Shown here one piece after another: positions 33,635 through 41,975 of a stretch of 64,000 bases of DNA. Location of the stretch: the NCBI RefSeq assembly GCF_019049285.1, contig NZ_JAGMUL010000039.1:1-64000 (forward strand), given 5' to 3'. Under the pieces are notes generated by a model. It saw nothing but the letters and a program-made list of their open reading frames with translations, was not told the origin of the DNA and searched no databases. Source of the stretch: Streptomyces sp. AC550_RSS872 (GTDB lineage: Bacteria > Actinomycetota > Actinomycetes > Streptomycetales > Streptomycetaceae). The first letter of the stretch is position 1; every line of letters begins with the position of its first letter. The position numbers were made by a program, and so were the translations under genes.

Positions 33635-34723
33635 ATGACACCTTCGGAGCCCGCCGAAACCCGGACGACAATGCGTGAAACCCGGACGACATCCCCGTCC
33701 TCCGGCCGGTCCACGCAGACCGCGACCCTCGCCGAGATCGCCCGCGAGGCCGGCGTCTCCGCGCCGACTGTTTCGAAGGTCCTCAACGGACGAGCCGATG
33801 TCGCCCCGGCCACCCGCAGCCGGGTCGAGGAGCTGCTGCGCGCCCACGGCTACCGCCGGCGGCGGGCCGAGGCCAGCCGGTCACCCCTCATCGACCTGGT
33901 CTTCCACGAGCTGGAGAGCGCGTGGGCGATGGAGGTCATCCGGGGTGTGGAGAACGTCGCCCGGGACGCCGGCCTGAGTGTGGTGCTCAGTGAGAGCGCC
34001 GGGCGCCTGACCCCGGGGCGCACCTGGGCCGACCAGGTCGCCGCCCGCCGCCCGCACGGCGTGATCCTCGTGCTGTCCGGCCTCGACGAGTCCCAGCGGG
34101 CCCTGCTGACCAGCCGGTCGATCCCGTTCGTGGTGATGGACCCGGCGGGCGACCCGGGCGCCGACGTGCCGTCCATCGGGGCGACCAACTGGCAGGGCGG
34201 ACTGGCCGCCACCCGGCACCTGGTCGAGCTCGGACACCGCAGGATCGGCGCGATCACCGGGCCGTCCCGGATGATGTGCAGCCGCGCCCGCATCGACGGC
34301 TACCGCGCCGCCCTGGAGACGGCCGGGCTCCCGGTCGACCCCGACCTGATCCGGCCCGGCGACTTCCACCACGAGACCGGCTACCGGCAGGGCCTGGAAC
34401 TGCTGCGCCGCCCGAACCGGCCGACCGCCGTCTTCGCCGGGAACGACCTCCAGGCGCTCGGTCTGTACGAGGCCGCGCGCGAGCTGGGGCTGCGGATCCC
34501 GGAGGACCTCAGCGTGGTCGGCTTCGACGATCTGCCGATCGCGCGCTGGGTGGGGCCGCCGCTGACGACCGTACGGCAGCCGCTGACGGAGATGGCGGAG
34601 GCCGCGGCGAAGCTGGTCCTCGACCTGGCGCGGGAGGAGGGGACACCGGCGGCGACGCGGGTGGAGCTGGCGACCAGCCTCGTGGTGCGCAGCAGCACCG
34701 GGGCGCCTGCGGCCGGAAACTGA
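33635..34723 (+). CDS. LacI/GalR family sugar-responsive repressor
   Basis: A 362-residue regulator. The helix-turn-helix near residues 30-55 reads ATLAEIAREAGVSAPTVSKV with the hinge helix VAPATRSRVEELL. The rest is a periplasmic-binding-type effector domain with HGVILVLSGL, ELGHRRIGAITGP and DLSVVGFDDLPIARWVGPPLTTVRQP. The first 28 residues are an unstructured Thr/Ser-rich extension. It is divergent from the GH3 gene and two CGAATGTT-type repeats lie between them, so it probably represses the glycosidase and perhaps itself. The inducer is probably a xylose- or glucose-derived oligosaccharide (inferred from the target). Confidence 0.92.
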   Translation: MTPSEPAETRTTMRETRTTSPSSGRSTQTATLAEIAREAGVSAPTVSKVLNGRADVAPATRSRVEELLRAHGYRRRRAEASRSPLIDLVFHELESAWAMEVIRGVENVARDAGLSVVLSESAGRLTPGRTWADQVAARRPHGVILVLSGLDESQRALLTSRSIPFVVMDPAGDPGADVPSIGATNWQGGLAATRHLVELGHRRIGAITGPSRMMCSRARIDGYRAALETAGLPVDPDLIRPGDFHHETGYRQGLELLRRPNRPTAVFAGNDLQALGLYEAARELGLRIPEDLSVVGFDDLPIARWVGPPLTTVRQPLTEMAEAAAKLVLDLAREEGTPAATRVELATSLVVRSSTGAPAAGN

Positions 34724-34804
34724 CGTATTGACGGGTGGGGAGAGCGCCTCCACACTCCCCCGAAGTCAATCGGTTACACGGCCGAAACTTTCGGATGCCC
34801 CGCC

Positions 34805-35001
34805 ATGAGAACCTCCAAATCGTTCCCACCCACGGACGCGTGCACGGCGGTCTACAGCGTCGCCTTACGCAGTCGGGGGCGACCGTCACCTGCTCCAACG
34901 CCTCGTACAACGGGACGGTTCCCGACGGCGGTTCGGTCACCTTCGGCTTCAACGGGGCGTGGAGCGGGAGCAATCCGGTGTCGACGGTGACGCTGGGCTG
35001 A
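34805..35001 (+). pseudogene. Internally deleted remnant of a CBM2 cellulose-binding protein
   Basis: ATG 34805 opens a frame reading MRTSKSFPPTDACTAVYSV, where CTAVYSV matches the start of a CBM2 domain. A different frame carries VTCSNASYNGTVPDGGSVTF and FGFNGAWSGSNPVSTVTLG, which matches the end of CBM2, and stops at 34999-35001. CBM2 is about 100 residues; here the middle is missing and the reading frame changes, so this is an internal deletion with frameshift. It is the only gene-like content of the 360-base gap 34724-35083 and lies beside a plant-polysaccharide GH3 locus. Confidence 0.65.
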
Positions 35002-35083
35002 GACAGGGCGGAAAGTCTGAGAATTTCCGAAGAAAGCCGGCTCTGGCGTCTGCCCGTAATAATTCGGACGTACGTTCCTGCCT

Positions 35084-36148
35084 GTGACGGGACTCGGGGC
35101 GAACGGGCGGGACACGAACGGGGACGACGGCAGACACGCGGGCCTGCGGTCGAGGGTGCTGAAGACCGCCGGCCTCGTTCTCGCGGGCACCCTGCTGCTG
35201 GGCGTGGGCGCGGCGGGCTGGGCCTACTGGCACCTGAACGACAACATCAAGAGCGTCGACATCAACAGCGCCCTCGGCGACAACCGCCCACCCAGGGCGA
35301 TGACGACACCGTCACCCGCGGCCTCGGCGTCCCCCCTGCCCACCGGATCCCTGAACATCCTGGTCCTGGGCTCGGACTCGCGCACCGGCGCCGAGAACCG
35401 GGAACTCGGCGGCGGCAGCAGCACCGGCGCCCGCTCGGACACGGCGATGGTGGTCCACATCGACGCCGGCCGCACGGAGGCGACGGTCGTCAGCGTCCCG
35501 CGCGACACCCTGGTCACCCGCCCCTCCTGCCCGCTGCCGTCGGGCGGCACCACGCAGGAGGCGTACAACACCATGTTCAACAGCGCGTACGCCGTCGGGG
35601 GCCCCGTCTGCGCGGTGAAGACGGTCGAGTCGCTCACCGGTATCCGCATGGACCACTATCTGGAGATCGACTTCTCGGGCTTCGCGAAGCTGGTGGACGC
35701 GCTGGGCGGCGTCACGGTGACCACGGACGAGGACATCGAGGACGAGGACAGCCACCTGACGCTCACGGCGGGCACACACCACCTGGACGGCGAACAGGCC
35801 CTGGCGCTCGCCCGCACCCGGCACGGCATAGGCGACGGCAGCGACCTGGGCCGCATAGGCATGCAGCAGAACCTGGTGAAGGCCCTCCTGGACCGGATCT
35901 CCACCACCTCCCTCCTCACCGACCCCGCCCAGCTCTACCGCGTCGCCGACGCCGTGACGGCCGGCCTCACGACCGACACCGGCCTGGACTCCCTGAACGA
36001 ACTGATGAGCCTCGGCCAGAGCCTGCGGGGGCTGACCTCGGACACGGTGCGGACGGTGACGATGCCGGTGGCGCCGGCGCCGTCGGACCGCAACCGGGTG
36101 GTGGCGGAGCAGCCGGAGGCGGGGGAGTTGTGGGAGTCGTTGCGGTGA
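35084..36148 (+). CDS. LytR-CpsA-Psr (LCP) family cell-wall ligase
   Basis: A 354-residue membrane-anchored protein of the LCP family, which attaches teichoic acids or other glycopolymers to peptidoglycan. A single N-terminal membrane helix is at about residues 27-48 (TAGLVLAGTLLLGVGAAGWAYW). The external LCP domain shows LNILVLGSDSRTG, ARSDTAMVVHID, VVSVPRDTLV, GIRMDHYLEIDFSGFAKLVDALGGV and LARTRHGIGDGSDLGRI. Start is GTG at 35084; a TAATAAT box lies about 24 bases before it. It stands alone, with the ECF42 cassette following. Confidence 0.92.
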   Translation: MTGLGANGRDTNGDDGRHAGLRSRVLKTAGLVLAGTLLLGVGAAGWAYWHLNDNIKSVDINSALGDNRPPRAMTTPSPAASASPLPTGSLNILVLGSDSRTGAENRELGGGSSTGARSDTAMVVHIDAGRTEATVVSVPRDTLVTRPSCPLPSGGTTQEAYNTMFNSAYAVGGPVCAVKTVESLTGIRMDHYLEIDFSGFAKLVDALGGVTVTTDEDIEDEDSHLTLTAGTHHLDGEQALALARTRHGIGDGSDLGRIGMQQNLVKALLDRISTTSLLTDPAQLYRVADAVTAGLTTDTGLDSLNELMSLGQSLRGLTSDTVRTVTMPVAPAPSDRNRVVAEQPEAGELWESLR

Positions 36149-36180
36149 GAAAAAGAATCTCCGCGGAAATCCGGTGAGTG

Positions 36181-36207
36181 TGTCGATCCGGCGGTCTCCC
36201 GTTCGAC
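36181..36207 (+). promoter_or_regulatory. ECF42-type promoter of the DGPF/sigma cassette
   Basis: TGTCGA (36181-36186), 17-base spacer, CGAC (36204-36207). This fits the ECF42 recognition pattern I recall from Streptomyces (TGTCGA at -35 and CGA/TC at -10), so the sigma factor encoded downstream probably drives its own cassette. Confidence 0.65.
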
Positions 36208-36259
36208 GCAGGGGTGAAAGGCCGGGGAAGGACCCGGTCGCCGAACCCGAGGAGTCACC

Positions 36260-36613
36260 ATGCCGCGCTACCTCTCCATGATCCGTGTCGACGAGTCGGC
36301 CGCCGCCCAGGGCCCCAGCGACGAGCTGATGCAGCGGATGGGCGAGCTGATCGAGGAGATGACCAAGGCGGGCGTCCTGCTGGACACCGCCGGGCTGACC
36401 CCGACCGCCCAGGGGACCCGGGTGCACTACGAGGGCGGGCAGCTGTCCGTGACCGACGGGCCGTTCACCGAGACCAAGGAGGTCATCGGCGGATACGCGC
36501 TCATGCAGTGCAAGGACCGGGCCGAGGCGATCGAGTGGACCAAGCGGTTCCTGAAGATCCACGAGGAGCACTGGACCATGACGTGCGAGGTGCGGGAGAT
36601 CGTGGAGGGCTGA
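36260..36613 (+). CDS. YCII-related DGPF-motif protein
   Basis: A 117-residue protein of the YciI-like fold (MPRYLSMIRVDESAAAQGP at the start) with the name-giving motif VTDGPFTETKEVIGGYALM near residue 75. DGPF proteins are almost always paired with ECF42 sigma factors, but their biochemical role is unknown. Start is ATG at 36260 with a GAGGAG site 7 bases upstream. The sigma gene follows after 59 bases on the same strand, and an ECF42-like promoter lies upstream. Confidence 0.92.
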   Translation: MPRYLSMIRVDESAAAQGPSDELMQRMGELIEEMTKAGVLLDTAGLTPTAQGTRVHYEGGQLSVTDGPFTETKEVIGGYALMQCKDRAEAIEWTKRFLKIHEEHWTMTCEVREIVEG

Positions 36614-36672
36614 GCCCCCGCCGGTCGGATCCTCCTTGGCGGCAGGGCCGCAGGGGTGTCTGATGGTGAGCT

Positions 36673-37983
36673 GTGCAACCGCAGCCCCAGCCCACCGCAG
36701 ACACCCACGGCACCGCAGACACCCGTGTCCCCCGGCACGACACCACAGCGGCTGCCGTCGAGACCGTCTTCCGCATCGAGTCCCCCCGCGTCATCGCCGC
36801 CGTCGCCCGCACCGTCCGCGACATCGGCATCGCCGAGGAGCTCGCGCAGGACGCGCTGGTCGCCGCGCTGGAGCAGTGGCCGCGCGACGGTGTTCCCGAC
36901 AACCCCGGCGCCTGGCTCATGGCCACCGCCGGACACCGCGCCGTCGACCTGGTCCGCCGGCGCGAGAACTACGCCCGCAAGCTCGCGGAGATCGGCCGCG
37001 ACCTGGAGACGACGGCACCGCCCGAGGAGCCGCCCGACCCCGAGGACATCGACGACGACCTGCTCCGCCTGGTCTTCACCGCCTGCCACCCGGTCCTGTC
37101 GCCGGAGGCCCGCATCGCCCTCACCCTGCGCCTCCTCGGTGGCCTGACCACCCCGGAGATCGCCCGGGCGTTCCTGGTCCCGGAACCGACCGTGGCCCAG
37201 CGCATCGTCCGCGCCAAACGCACGCTCGCGACCAAGAACGTCGCCTTCGAGGTCCCCTACGGCCCCGACCGCGAGGCCCGCCTCGGCTCGGTCCTCGACG
37301 TCATCTACCTGATCTTCAACGAGGGCTACGCCGCCACGGCCGGCGACGACTGGCTGCGCCCGGCGCTGTGCGAGGACGCCCTGCGCCTGGCCCGCGTGCT
37401 GTCCGGTCTCATGCCGAAGGAGCCGGAGGTGCACGCCCTGACCGCCCTCCTGGAGTTCCAGGCGTCCCGCACGGCGGCCCGCACCGGCCCCTCCGGCGAG
37501 CCGGTCCTGCTCAAGGACCAGAACCGCCGCCGCTGGAACCGCATGCTCATCGCCCGCGGCATCACGGCCCTGTCCCGCGCGGACGCCACGGCCACGGGAG
37601 CCCCCGGCCCGTACGCCCTCCAGGCCGCCATCGCCGCCTGCCACGCGCACGCGTACACGTACGAGGAGACCGACTGGAAGACCATCGCCACCCTGTACGG
37701 CCTCCTCGCCGCCCGGTCCCCCTCCCCGGTCGTCGAGCTGAACCGCGCGGTCGCCGTCTCGATGTCCGAGGGCCCGGGACCGGCCCTGCACATCATCGAC
37801 ACCCTCGCCACGGAGGCGGCGCTGCGGGACTACCACTTGTTGCCGAGCGTGCGGGGGGATCTGCTGTTGCGTCTCGGTCGTACGGCGGAGGCGCGGGCGG
37901 AGTTCGAACGGGCGGCGGCGCTCACGCGTAACGGGCCGGAGCGGGCGATGCTGCTCAGGCGTGCGGCGGCTGCGGCGGAGTGA
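36673..37983 (+). CDS. ECF42-group RNA polymerase sigma factor
   Basis: A 436-residue extracytoplasmic-function sigma factor with the long C-terminal extension that defines ECF42. Sigma region 2 lies around residues 30-100 (VIAAVARTVRDIGIAEELAQDA, ENYARKLAEIG). Region 4 is around 130-185 (SPEARIALTLRLLGGLTTPEIARAF, EPTVAQRIVRAKRTL). Residues 190-436 form the extension, with DVIYLIFNEGYAA and the HAYTYEETDWKTIATLYGLL repeat-like helices near the end. No anti-sigma gene is adjacent; this group is regulated by its own extension. Start is GTG at 36673. It is co-transcribed with the DGPF gene. Confidence 0.93.
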   Translation: MQPQPQPTADTHGTADTRVPRHDTTAAAVETVFRIESPRVIAAVARTVRDIGIAEELAQDALVAALEQWPRDGVPDNPGAWLMATAGHRAVDLVRRRENYARKLAEIGRDLETTAPPEEPPDPEDIDDDLLRLVFTACHPVLSPEARIALTLRLLGGLTTPEIARAFLVPEPTVAQRIVRAKRTLATKNVAFEVPYGPDREARLGSVLDVIYLIFNEGYAATAGDDWLRPALCEDALRLARVLSGLMPKEPEVHALTALLEFQASRTAARTGPSGEPVLLKDQNRRRWNRMLIARGITALSRADATATGAPGPYALQAAIAACHAHAYTYEETDWKTIATLYGLLAARSPSPVVELNRAVAVSMSEGPGPALHIIDTLATEAALRDYHLLPSVRGDLLLRLGRTAEARAEFERAAALTRNGPERAMLLRRAAAAAE

Positions 37984-38020
37984 GGCCGAGCGTTTCGCCG
38001 TGGCGTGACCGGCCGTCGTC

Positions 38021-38050
38021 CGGCTGCCGCGCCGTTGTGGCCGGTCGCGC
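38021..38050 (+). repeat. Dispersed intergenic element, copy D (partial)
   Basis: GGCTGCC, GTTGTGGCCGGTCGCGC, related to the 5' half of copy A. It sits at the convergent junction between the ECF42 sigma gene and the methyltransferase gene, directly before the stop of the latter. Confidence 0.5.
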
Positions 38051-38051
38051 T

Positions 38052-39221
38052 TCAGACCGGCCGGCCCACCAGCATCGTCGGTGCCCCCGCCACCCGGGTC
38101 AGGAACACCGTCGCGGAGTTCGGTCCCTGAGGCTTGACCTTCTTCCGCAGCTCCTCCGGCTCTACGGCCGACCCTCGCTTCTTCACCGTCAGGACGCCGA
38201 CCTCCCGCTCCCGCAGCAGAGCCCTCAACTTCTTTACGTTGAAGGGAAGCTGGTCGGTGATCTCGTACGCCGTCGCACAGGGCGTCGGCCGTAGCTCGTC
38301 CGCCGTGATGTACGCGATGGTCGCGTCGATCAGTCCGGCGTCCAGTTCGGCGGCGACCTCGGCGACCAGGTGGGCGCGGATGGCGGCGCCGTCGGGTTCG
38401 TACAAGTACCGTCCGACGGGCCGGACTTCGGGATCGGGCAGGCCACGGGAGAGCAGTGTGCGCGGCCCCGGCAGCAGGGTGGCGCGGATCGCCCCGGGGC
38501 GGGTGCCGAACCACAGCACCGCCTCCTTGACGTCCCCGCCGTCCGAGATCCACTCGGCCTCGGCGTCCTGCGGGATCGCCTCGTGGGGGATGCCGGGCGC
38601 GATCTTCAGCGCGGCACAGGGCGCTTTGCCGGCCGCCTCCACGGCCCAGGACAGCGGCGGTGAGTACGCCTCGGGATCGAAGATCCGGCCGCGGCCGCCG
38701 CGTCGGGCGGGGTCGACGAACACGGCGTCGTAGCCGGCCGTATCGACGCCCATGACATCCGCCTCGCGCACCTCGACGAGGTCGGCAAGCCCCAGGACCT
38801 CCGCATTCGCCCGCGCCACCGCCACCGTCACTGGATCCCGGTCCACCGCCAGCACCCGGATCCCGGCCCGCGCCAACGCGAGGGCGTCACCGCCGATCCC
38901 GCAGCACAGGTCGGCGACCGACCCGGCCCCCAGCGCCTTCATCCGCGCGGCGCGGTAGGCCGCCACGCTCGCCCGCGTCGACTGCTCGACCCCGTTCGGC
39001 GTGAAGAACATCCGCCCCGCGTCCGCCGCCCCGAACTTCGCCACCGCCCGCTGCCGCAGCCGCGCCTGCCCGAGCGCCGCCGACACCAGTTCGGCGGGGT
39101 GTTCGCGGCGCAGGCGGGTGGCGACTGCGAGTTCGTCGGCGGGATCGGTGTCGCGTACGGCGTCGAGGAGGGCACGGCCCTCGGGGGTGAGGAGCGCGGA
39201 GAAGGAGGCGAGGTCGTTCAC
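38052..39221 (-). CDS. Class I SAM-dependent methyltransferase with THUMP-like C-terminal domain
   Basis: About 389 residues. The SAM-binding domain holds VADLCCGIGGDALALA near residue 105 (motif I), VLAVDRDPVTVAVARANAE, and YDAVFVDPARRGGRGRIFD near 165. The C-terminal 100 residues (TACATAYEITDQLPFNVKKL-like ATAYEITDQLPFNVKKLR and EVGVLTVKKRGSAVEPEELR) form the THUMP-like domain found in probable RNA methyltransferases. The substrate is unknown but is likely RNA. Start is GTG at 39221. A GACAAT hexamer 6 bases upstream and no binding site hint at a leaderless mRNA. It is convergent with the sigma gene and divergent from the deacetylases. Confidence 0.85.
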   Translation of the reverse strand: MNDLASFSALLTPEGRALLDAVRDTDPADELAVATRLRREHPAELVSAALGQARLRQRAVAKFGAADAGRMFFTPNGVEQSTRASVAAYRAARMKALGAGSVADLCCGIGGDALALARAGIRVLAVDRDPVTVAVARANAEVLGLADLVEVREADVMGVDTAGYDAVFVDPARRGGRGRIFDPEAYSPPLSWAVEAAGKAPCAALKIAPGIPHEAIPQDAEAEWISDGGDVKEAVLWFGTRPGAIRATLLPGPRTLLSRGLPDPEVRPVGRYLYEPDGAAIRAHLVAEVAAELDAGLIDATIAYITADELRPTPCATAYEITDQLPFNVKKLRALLREREVGVLTVKKRGSAVEPEELRKKVKPQGPNSATVFLTRVAGAPTMLVGRPV

Positions 39222-39311
39222 CGGGCCATTGTCGGCCAGTCGGTGGATGGTCCGCGGCCGGCGGCGGTGTCGGCCGGGCTTCCGGGTGAGTGCCTGCGAA
39301 GATCCGGCACC

Positions 39312-40358
39312 ATGCGACTAGTAGTACAAAATGACAAAAGTCACCACAATGGGGCAGCGTCGAGGCATCGCCGTGGGAGACCCGGGCGTGCCGGTTTCCG
39401 CGGCGGACTCGCCGCGCTGGCCGCGGCGGCCATCGCCTCGGGCTGCACACCGGCCGGTGCCCCGGGAGGTCCAGGAGGCCAGGTCGGCCCGGGCGGCACC
39501 GGCACGGCAGGCCCCACCCCGGCCACCTCGCCGACCCCCAGCGGGCAGCCCCTCAAGGCGCCACCCCCGGGCACCACGCAGAACCCGCCCGCCACCCAGG
39601 AAGAACCCCGTCGGTTCCGGTCGGGAAAGTCCGCCCTCGCCGCCCGGGCCGCCGCGGCGAGACGCTGGGGCCTGGCGAGAATCCCCCTCACGCCCCCGCC
39701 GCCCCCCGCCACCAAGCCGAAGATCACCACCCGCGAGGGCTTCGAGGTCGACGGGCACGAGGAACTGGGCCTCCCGCCGGTCTTCACCACCATCCCCACC
39801 AGGCAGCGGGTCGTCTTCCTCACGATCGACGACGGCGCCGAGAAGGACCCGGCCTTCCTGCGGATGATGAACGACCTGCACGTGCCGTACACCGCCTTCC
39901 TCAGCAACTACCTGATCAAGGACGACTACGGCTATTTCAAGCGCATGCAGCGCGACGGCGTCGCCCTGAACAACCACACCCTGCACCACCCCTACCTGCC
40001 GGGGCTCTCCTACCGCCGCCAGCAGTACGAGATCTGCGCCATGCAGGACGTGATCGAGGAGCGCTACGGCAAGCGCCCGCTGCTGTTCCGCCCGCCCTTC
40101 GGGAACTACAACCGGGACAGCCTGCGCGCCGCGAAGTCGTGCGGCGTCAAGTACGTCCCGCTGTGGAACGAGGAGGTCTTCGTCGATCACTGGGACTACC
40201 GCGAGTGGGACCGGAAGATCCGACCGGGTGACATCGTCCTCACGCACTTCCGGGGCAGGGACGACTGGAAGGGCACAATGCCGGACATGATCCGCCGGTT
40301 CCTGAACAAGGTCACGGCCGAGGGGTACGCGGTGGCCCGGCTGGAGGACTACCTGTGA
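39312..40358 (+). CDS. Polysaccharide deacetylase lipoprotein 1
   Basis: About 348 residues. The N-terminus is basic (SRHRRGRPGRAGFRGG) followed by LAALAAAAIASGC, a lipobox with Cys45, so it is predicted to be a membrane lipoprotein. A Pro/Gly/Thr-rich linker leads to a NodB-type catalytic domain at about 160-348: LTIDDGAEKDP (metal-binding Asp pair), NNHTLHHPYL (two metal-binding His), RPPFGNYN, and the catalytic-His motif DIVLTHF. The expected action is N-deacetylation of a cell-wall or secreted polysaccharide. ATG at 39312 precedes the signal sequence. The next gene, a paralogue, overlaps its stop by 4 bases. Confidence 0.88.
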   Translation: MRLVVQNDKSHHNGAASRHRRGRPGRAGFRGGLAALAAAAIASGCTPAGAPGGPGGQVGPGGTGTAGPTPATSPTPSGQPLKAPPPGTTQNPPATQEEPRRFRSGKSALAARAAAARRWGLARIPLTPPPPPATKPKITTREGFEVDGHEELGLPPVFTTIPTRQRVVFLTIDDGAEKDPAFLRMMNDLHVPYTAFLSNYLIKDDYGYFKRMQRDGVALNNHTLHHPYLPGLSYRRQQYEICAMQDVIEERYGKRPLLFRPPFGNYNRDSLRAAKSCGVKYVPLWNEEVFVDHWDYREWDRKIRPGDIVLTHFRGRDDWKGTMPDMIRRFLNKVTAEGYAVARLEDYL

Positions 40359-41203
40359 GGCCGACGCCAAGGCTGCGCGTCGTGTCGGCCGTGGTCCTGG
40401 CAGCCGTCGTCCTGGCGTCCGCCCTGCTCACCGGCTGCGCCCGGCCGACGGCGACGGTGGCTCCCGAGGCAGGCCCGTCCCACGAGCGGTCACACAGCGC
40501 CCGCTCGGCAAAGGGCCCGACGCACGCCGCCCAGCCCTACCGCCGCTGGGGCCTGACCGCCCCGCTCCCCGCACCGCCGTCCCCGCCGGCCCGACGGCTG
40601 CGACTCCCCGACGCCGATCCGCTGCCCGTCGTGCACCGCGTCCCGACCCGCGACAAGGTCGTCTTCCTCACCTACGACGACGGCGCCGAGAAGGACCCCC
40701 GCTTCGTCGACCTGGTCCGTGAACTACGGCTGCCCGTCAGCATGTTCCTCACGGACAGCGTGGTCGGCCCGGGCTACGGCCACTTCGCCCGCCTGCGCTC
40801 GGTGGGCGCCTCCATCCAGAACCACACCCTCGACCACGCCGCCCTGCGCGGGCTGCCGTACACCGGCCAGCGCGCCGAGATCTGCGGCCAGCAGAACAAA
40901 CTCCGCGCCCGCTTCGGCATCCGCCCCCGCCTCTTCCGCCCGCCCTACGGCACGTACGACACCACCACGCTCCGCGCGGCGAGGGACTGCGGCATCACGG
41001 CGGTCACCCTGTGGCGGGCCGCGATGGAGGCCGACGGCGAACTCACCTACGCCCACGGCCCCGCCCACCTCCGCCCCGGCGACATCATCTCCGTCCCCTC
41101 CGGCGAACCGACAGGCCGGTCCCTGAGAGACCGCACGACGAGGCTGCTGCGCGACATCCAGGGGAGAGGCCTGACGGTAGCCCGCTTGGAGGACTACATC
41201 TGA
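40355..41203 (+). CDS. Polysaccharide deacetylase lipoprotein 2, motif 5 lost
   Basis: A 282-residue paralogue of the preceding gene, starting at GTG 40355 in a 4-base overlap. Lipobox LLTGC at about residue 24-28. The NodB domain retains LTYDDGAEKDP, QNHTLDHAAL and RPPYGTYD, so metal binding should persist. Where gene 1 has DIVLTHF, this copy reads DIISVPSGE, so the catalytic-base histidine is absent. It may be inactive, use another base, or serve as a binding partner of the first enzyme. A hairpin at 41281-41299 follows. Confidence 0.85.
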   Translation: MRPTPRLRVVSAVVLAAVVLASALLTGCARPTATVAPEAGPSHERSHSARSAKGPTHAAQPYRRWGLTAPLPAPPSPPARRLRLPDADPLPVVHRVPTRDKVVFLTYDDGAEKDPRFVDLVRELRLPVSMFLTDSVVGPGYGHFARLRSVGASIQNHTLDHAALRGLPYTGQRAEICGQQNKLRARFGIRPRLFRPPYGTYDTTTLRAARDCGITAVTLWRAAMEADGELTYAHGPAHLRPGDIISVPSGEPTGRSLRDRTTRLLRDIQGRGLTVARLEDYI

Positions 41204-41274
41204 CAGAACTTCCAGGCGCCGCCCAGCCCCGCCGGCCCGTCCGGCGTTCGAGGACGAGGCCGTTCAGGCCGATA

Positions 41275-41299
41275 GGGGGTCTGGGGGCGCAGCCCCCAG
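41275..41299 (+). terminator. Hairpin of the dispersed GC-rich element, copy 2
   Basis: CTGGGGGC (41281-41288) pairs with GCCCCCAG (41292-41299) around GCA. Preceded by GGGGGT, it is nearly identical to the minus-strand element at 333-357. It ends the deacetylase operon. Confidence 0.65.
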
Positions 41300-41363
41300 G
41301 ACGGTCAGGGCGACGCCGGTCACCCGAAACCCGGCTCAGCCGGCGCGGCGAACGCGCCGCGAA

Positions 41364-41390
41364 TTAGCAGTCCGCTTGACCGAGTGCTAA
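41364..41390. promoter_or_regulatory. CIRCE element 1 (HrcA operator)
   Basis: TTAGCAGTC, 9 bases, GAGTGCTAA. This differs from the CIRCE consensus TTAGCACTC-N9-GAGTGCTAA by one base. It overlaps the -35 box of the groES promoter. Confidence 0.92.
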
Positions 41391-41405
41391 CCCCCGCCAT
41401 AGTCT
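41376..41405 (+). promoter_or_regulatory. groES promoter
   Basis: TTGACC (41376-41381), 18-base spacer, TAGTCT (41400-41405), a HrdB-type promoter lying between and partly inside the two CIRCE elements, so HrcA binding would block it. It is followed by a leader of about 125 bases. Confidence 0.75.
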
Positions 41406-41410
41406 CGGCT

Positions 41411-41437
41411 CTGGCACTCGGCAGATGAGAGTGCCAA
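41411..41437. promoter_or_regulatory. CIRCE element 2 (HrcA operator)
   Basis: CTGGCACTC, 9 bases, GAGTGCCAA, two mismatches to consensus but with fully complementary inner arms. Its centre is 47 bases downstream of element 1, just past the -10 box. Confidence 0.88.
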
Positions 41438-41536
41438 CTACGCGACGGGCAGGTCCGGCACCCGCGACGACGGATCCACCTGGTCGCCACCTCAGACAGT
41501 TAGCCCCGTGAGATCTCCGAAGGGGGAGGTCGGATC

Positions 41537-41845
41537 GTGACGACCACCAGCTCCAAGGTTGCCATCAAGCCGCTCGAGGACCGCATTGTGGTCCAGCCGC
41601 TCGACGCCGAGCAGACCACCGCCTCTGGCCTGGTCATCCCGGACACCGCCAAGGAGAAGCCCCAGGAGGGCGTCGTCCTGGCCGTGGGCCCGGGCCGCTT
41701 CGAGAACGGCGAGCGTCTGCCGCTCGACGTCAAGACCGGCGACATCGTGCTGTACAGCAAGTACGGCGGCACCGAGGTGAAGTACAACGGCGAGGAGTAC
41801 CTCGTCCTCTCGGCTCGCGACGTGCTCGCGATCATCGAGAAGTAG
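41537..41845 (+). CDS. groES: Co-chaperonin GroES
   Basis: A 102-residue GroES, which caps GroEL and closes the folding chamber. It begins with a short extension, then VAIKPLEDRIVVQPLDAEQT. The mobile-loop sequence is TTASGLVIPDTAKEKPQEG near residues 22-40, and GDIVLYSKYGGTEVKYNGEEYLVLSARDVLAII forms the end. Start is GTG at 41537 behind GGGAGG. Its promoter carries two CIRCE operators, so it is heat-inducible through HrcA. groEL1 follows after 130 bases. Confidence 0.97.
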   Translation: MTTTSSKVAIKPLEDRIVVQPLDAEQTTASGLVIPDTAKEKPQEGVVLAVGPGRFENGERLPLDVKTGDIVLYSKYGGTEVKYNGEEYLVLSARDVLAIIEK

Positions 41846-41975
41846 TTCACCCGAAGCACCTTCTGAAGCACCTTTTGCTTCCAGCTGCGCCCCTGGCCCC
41901 CGCGACCACACAAGAAGCCGGGCGCCCGGGGCGCAGTGCCTTTTTCACCCACATTCCGAGAGGGCTCCCGCTGTC

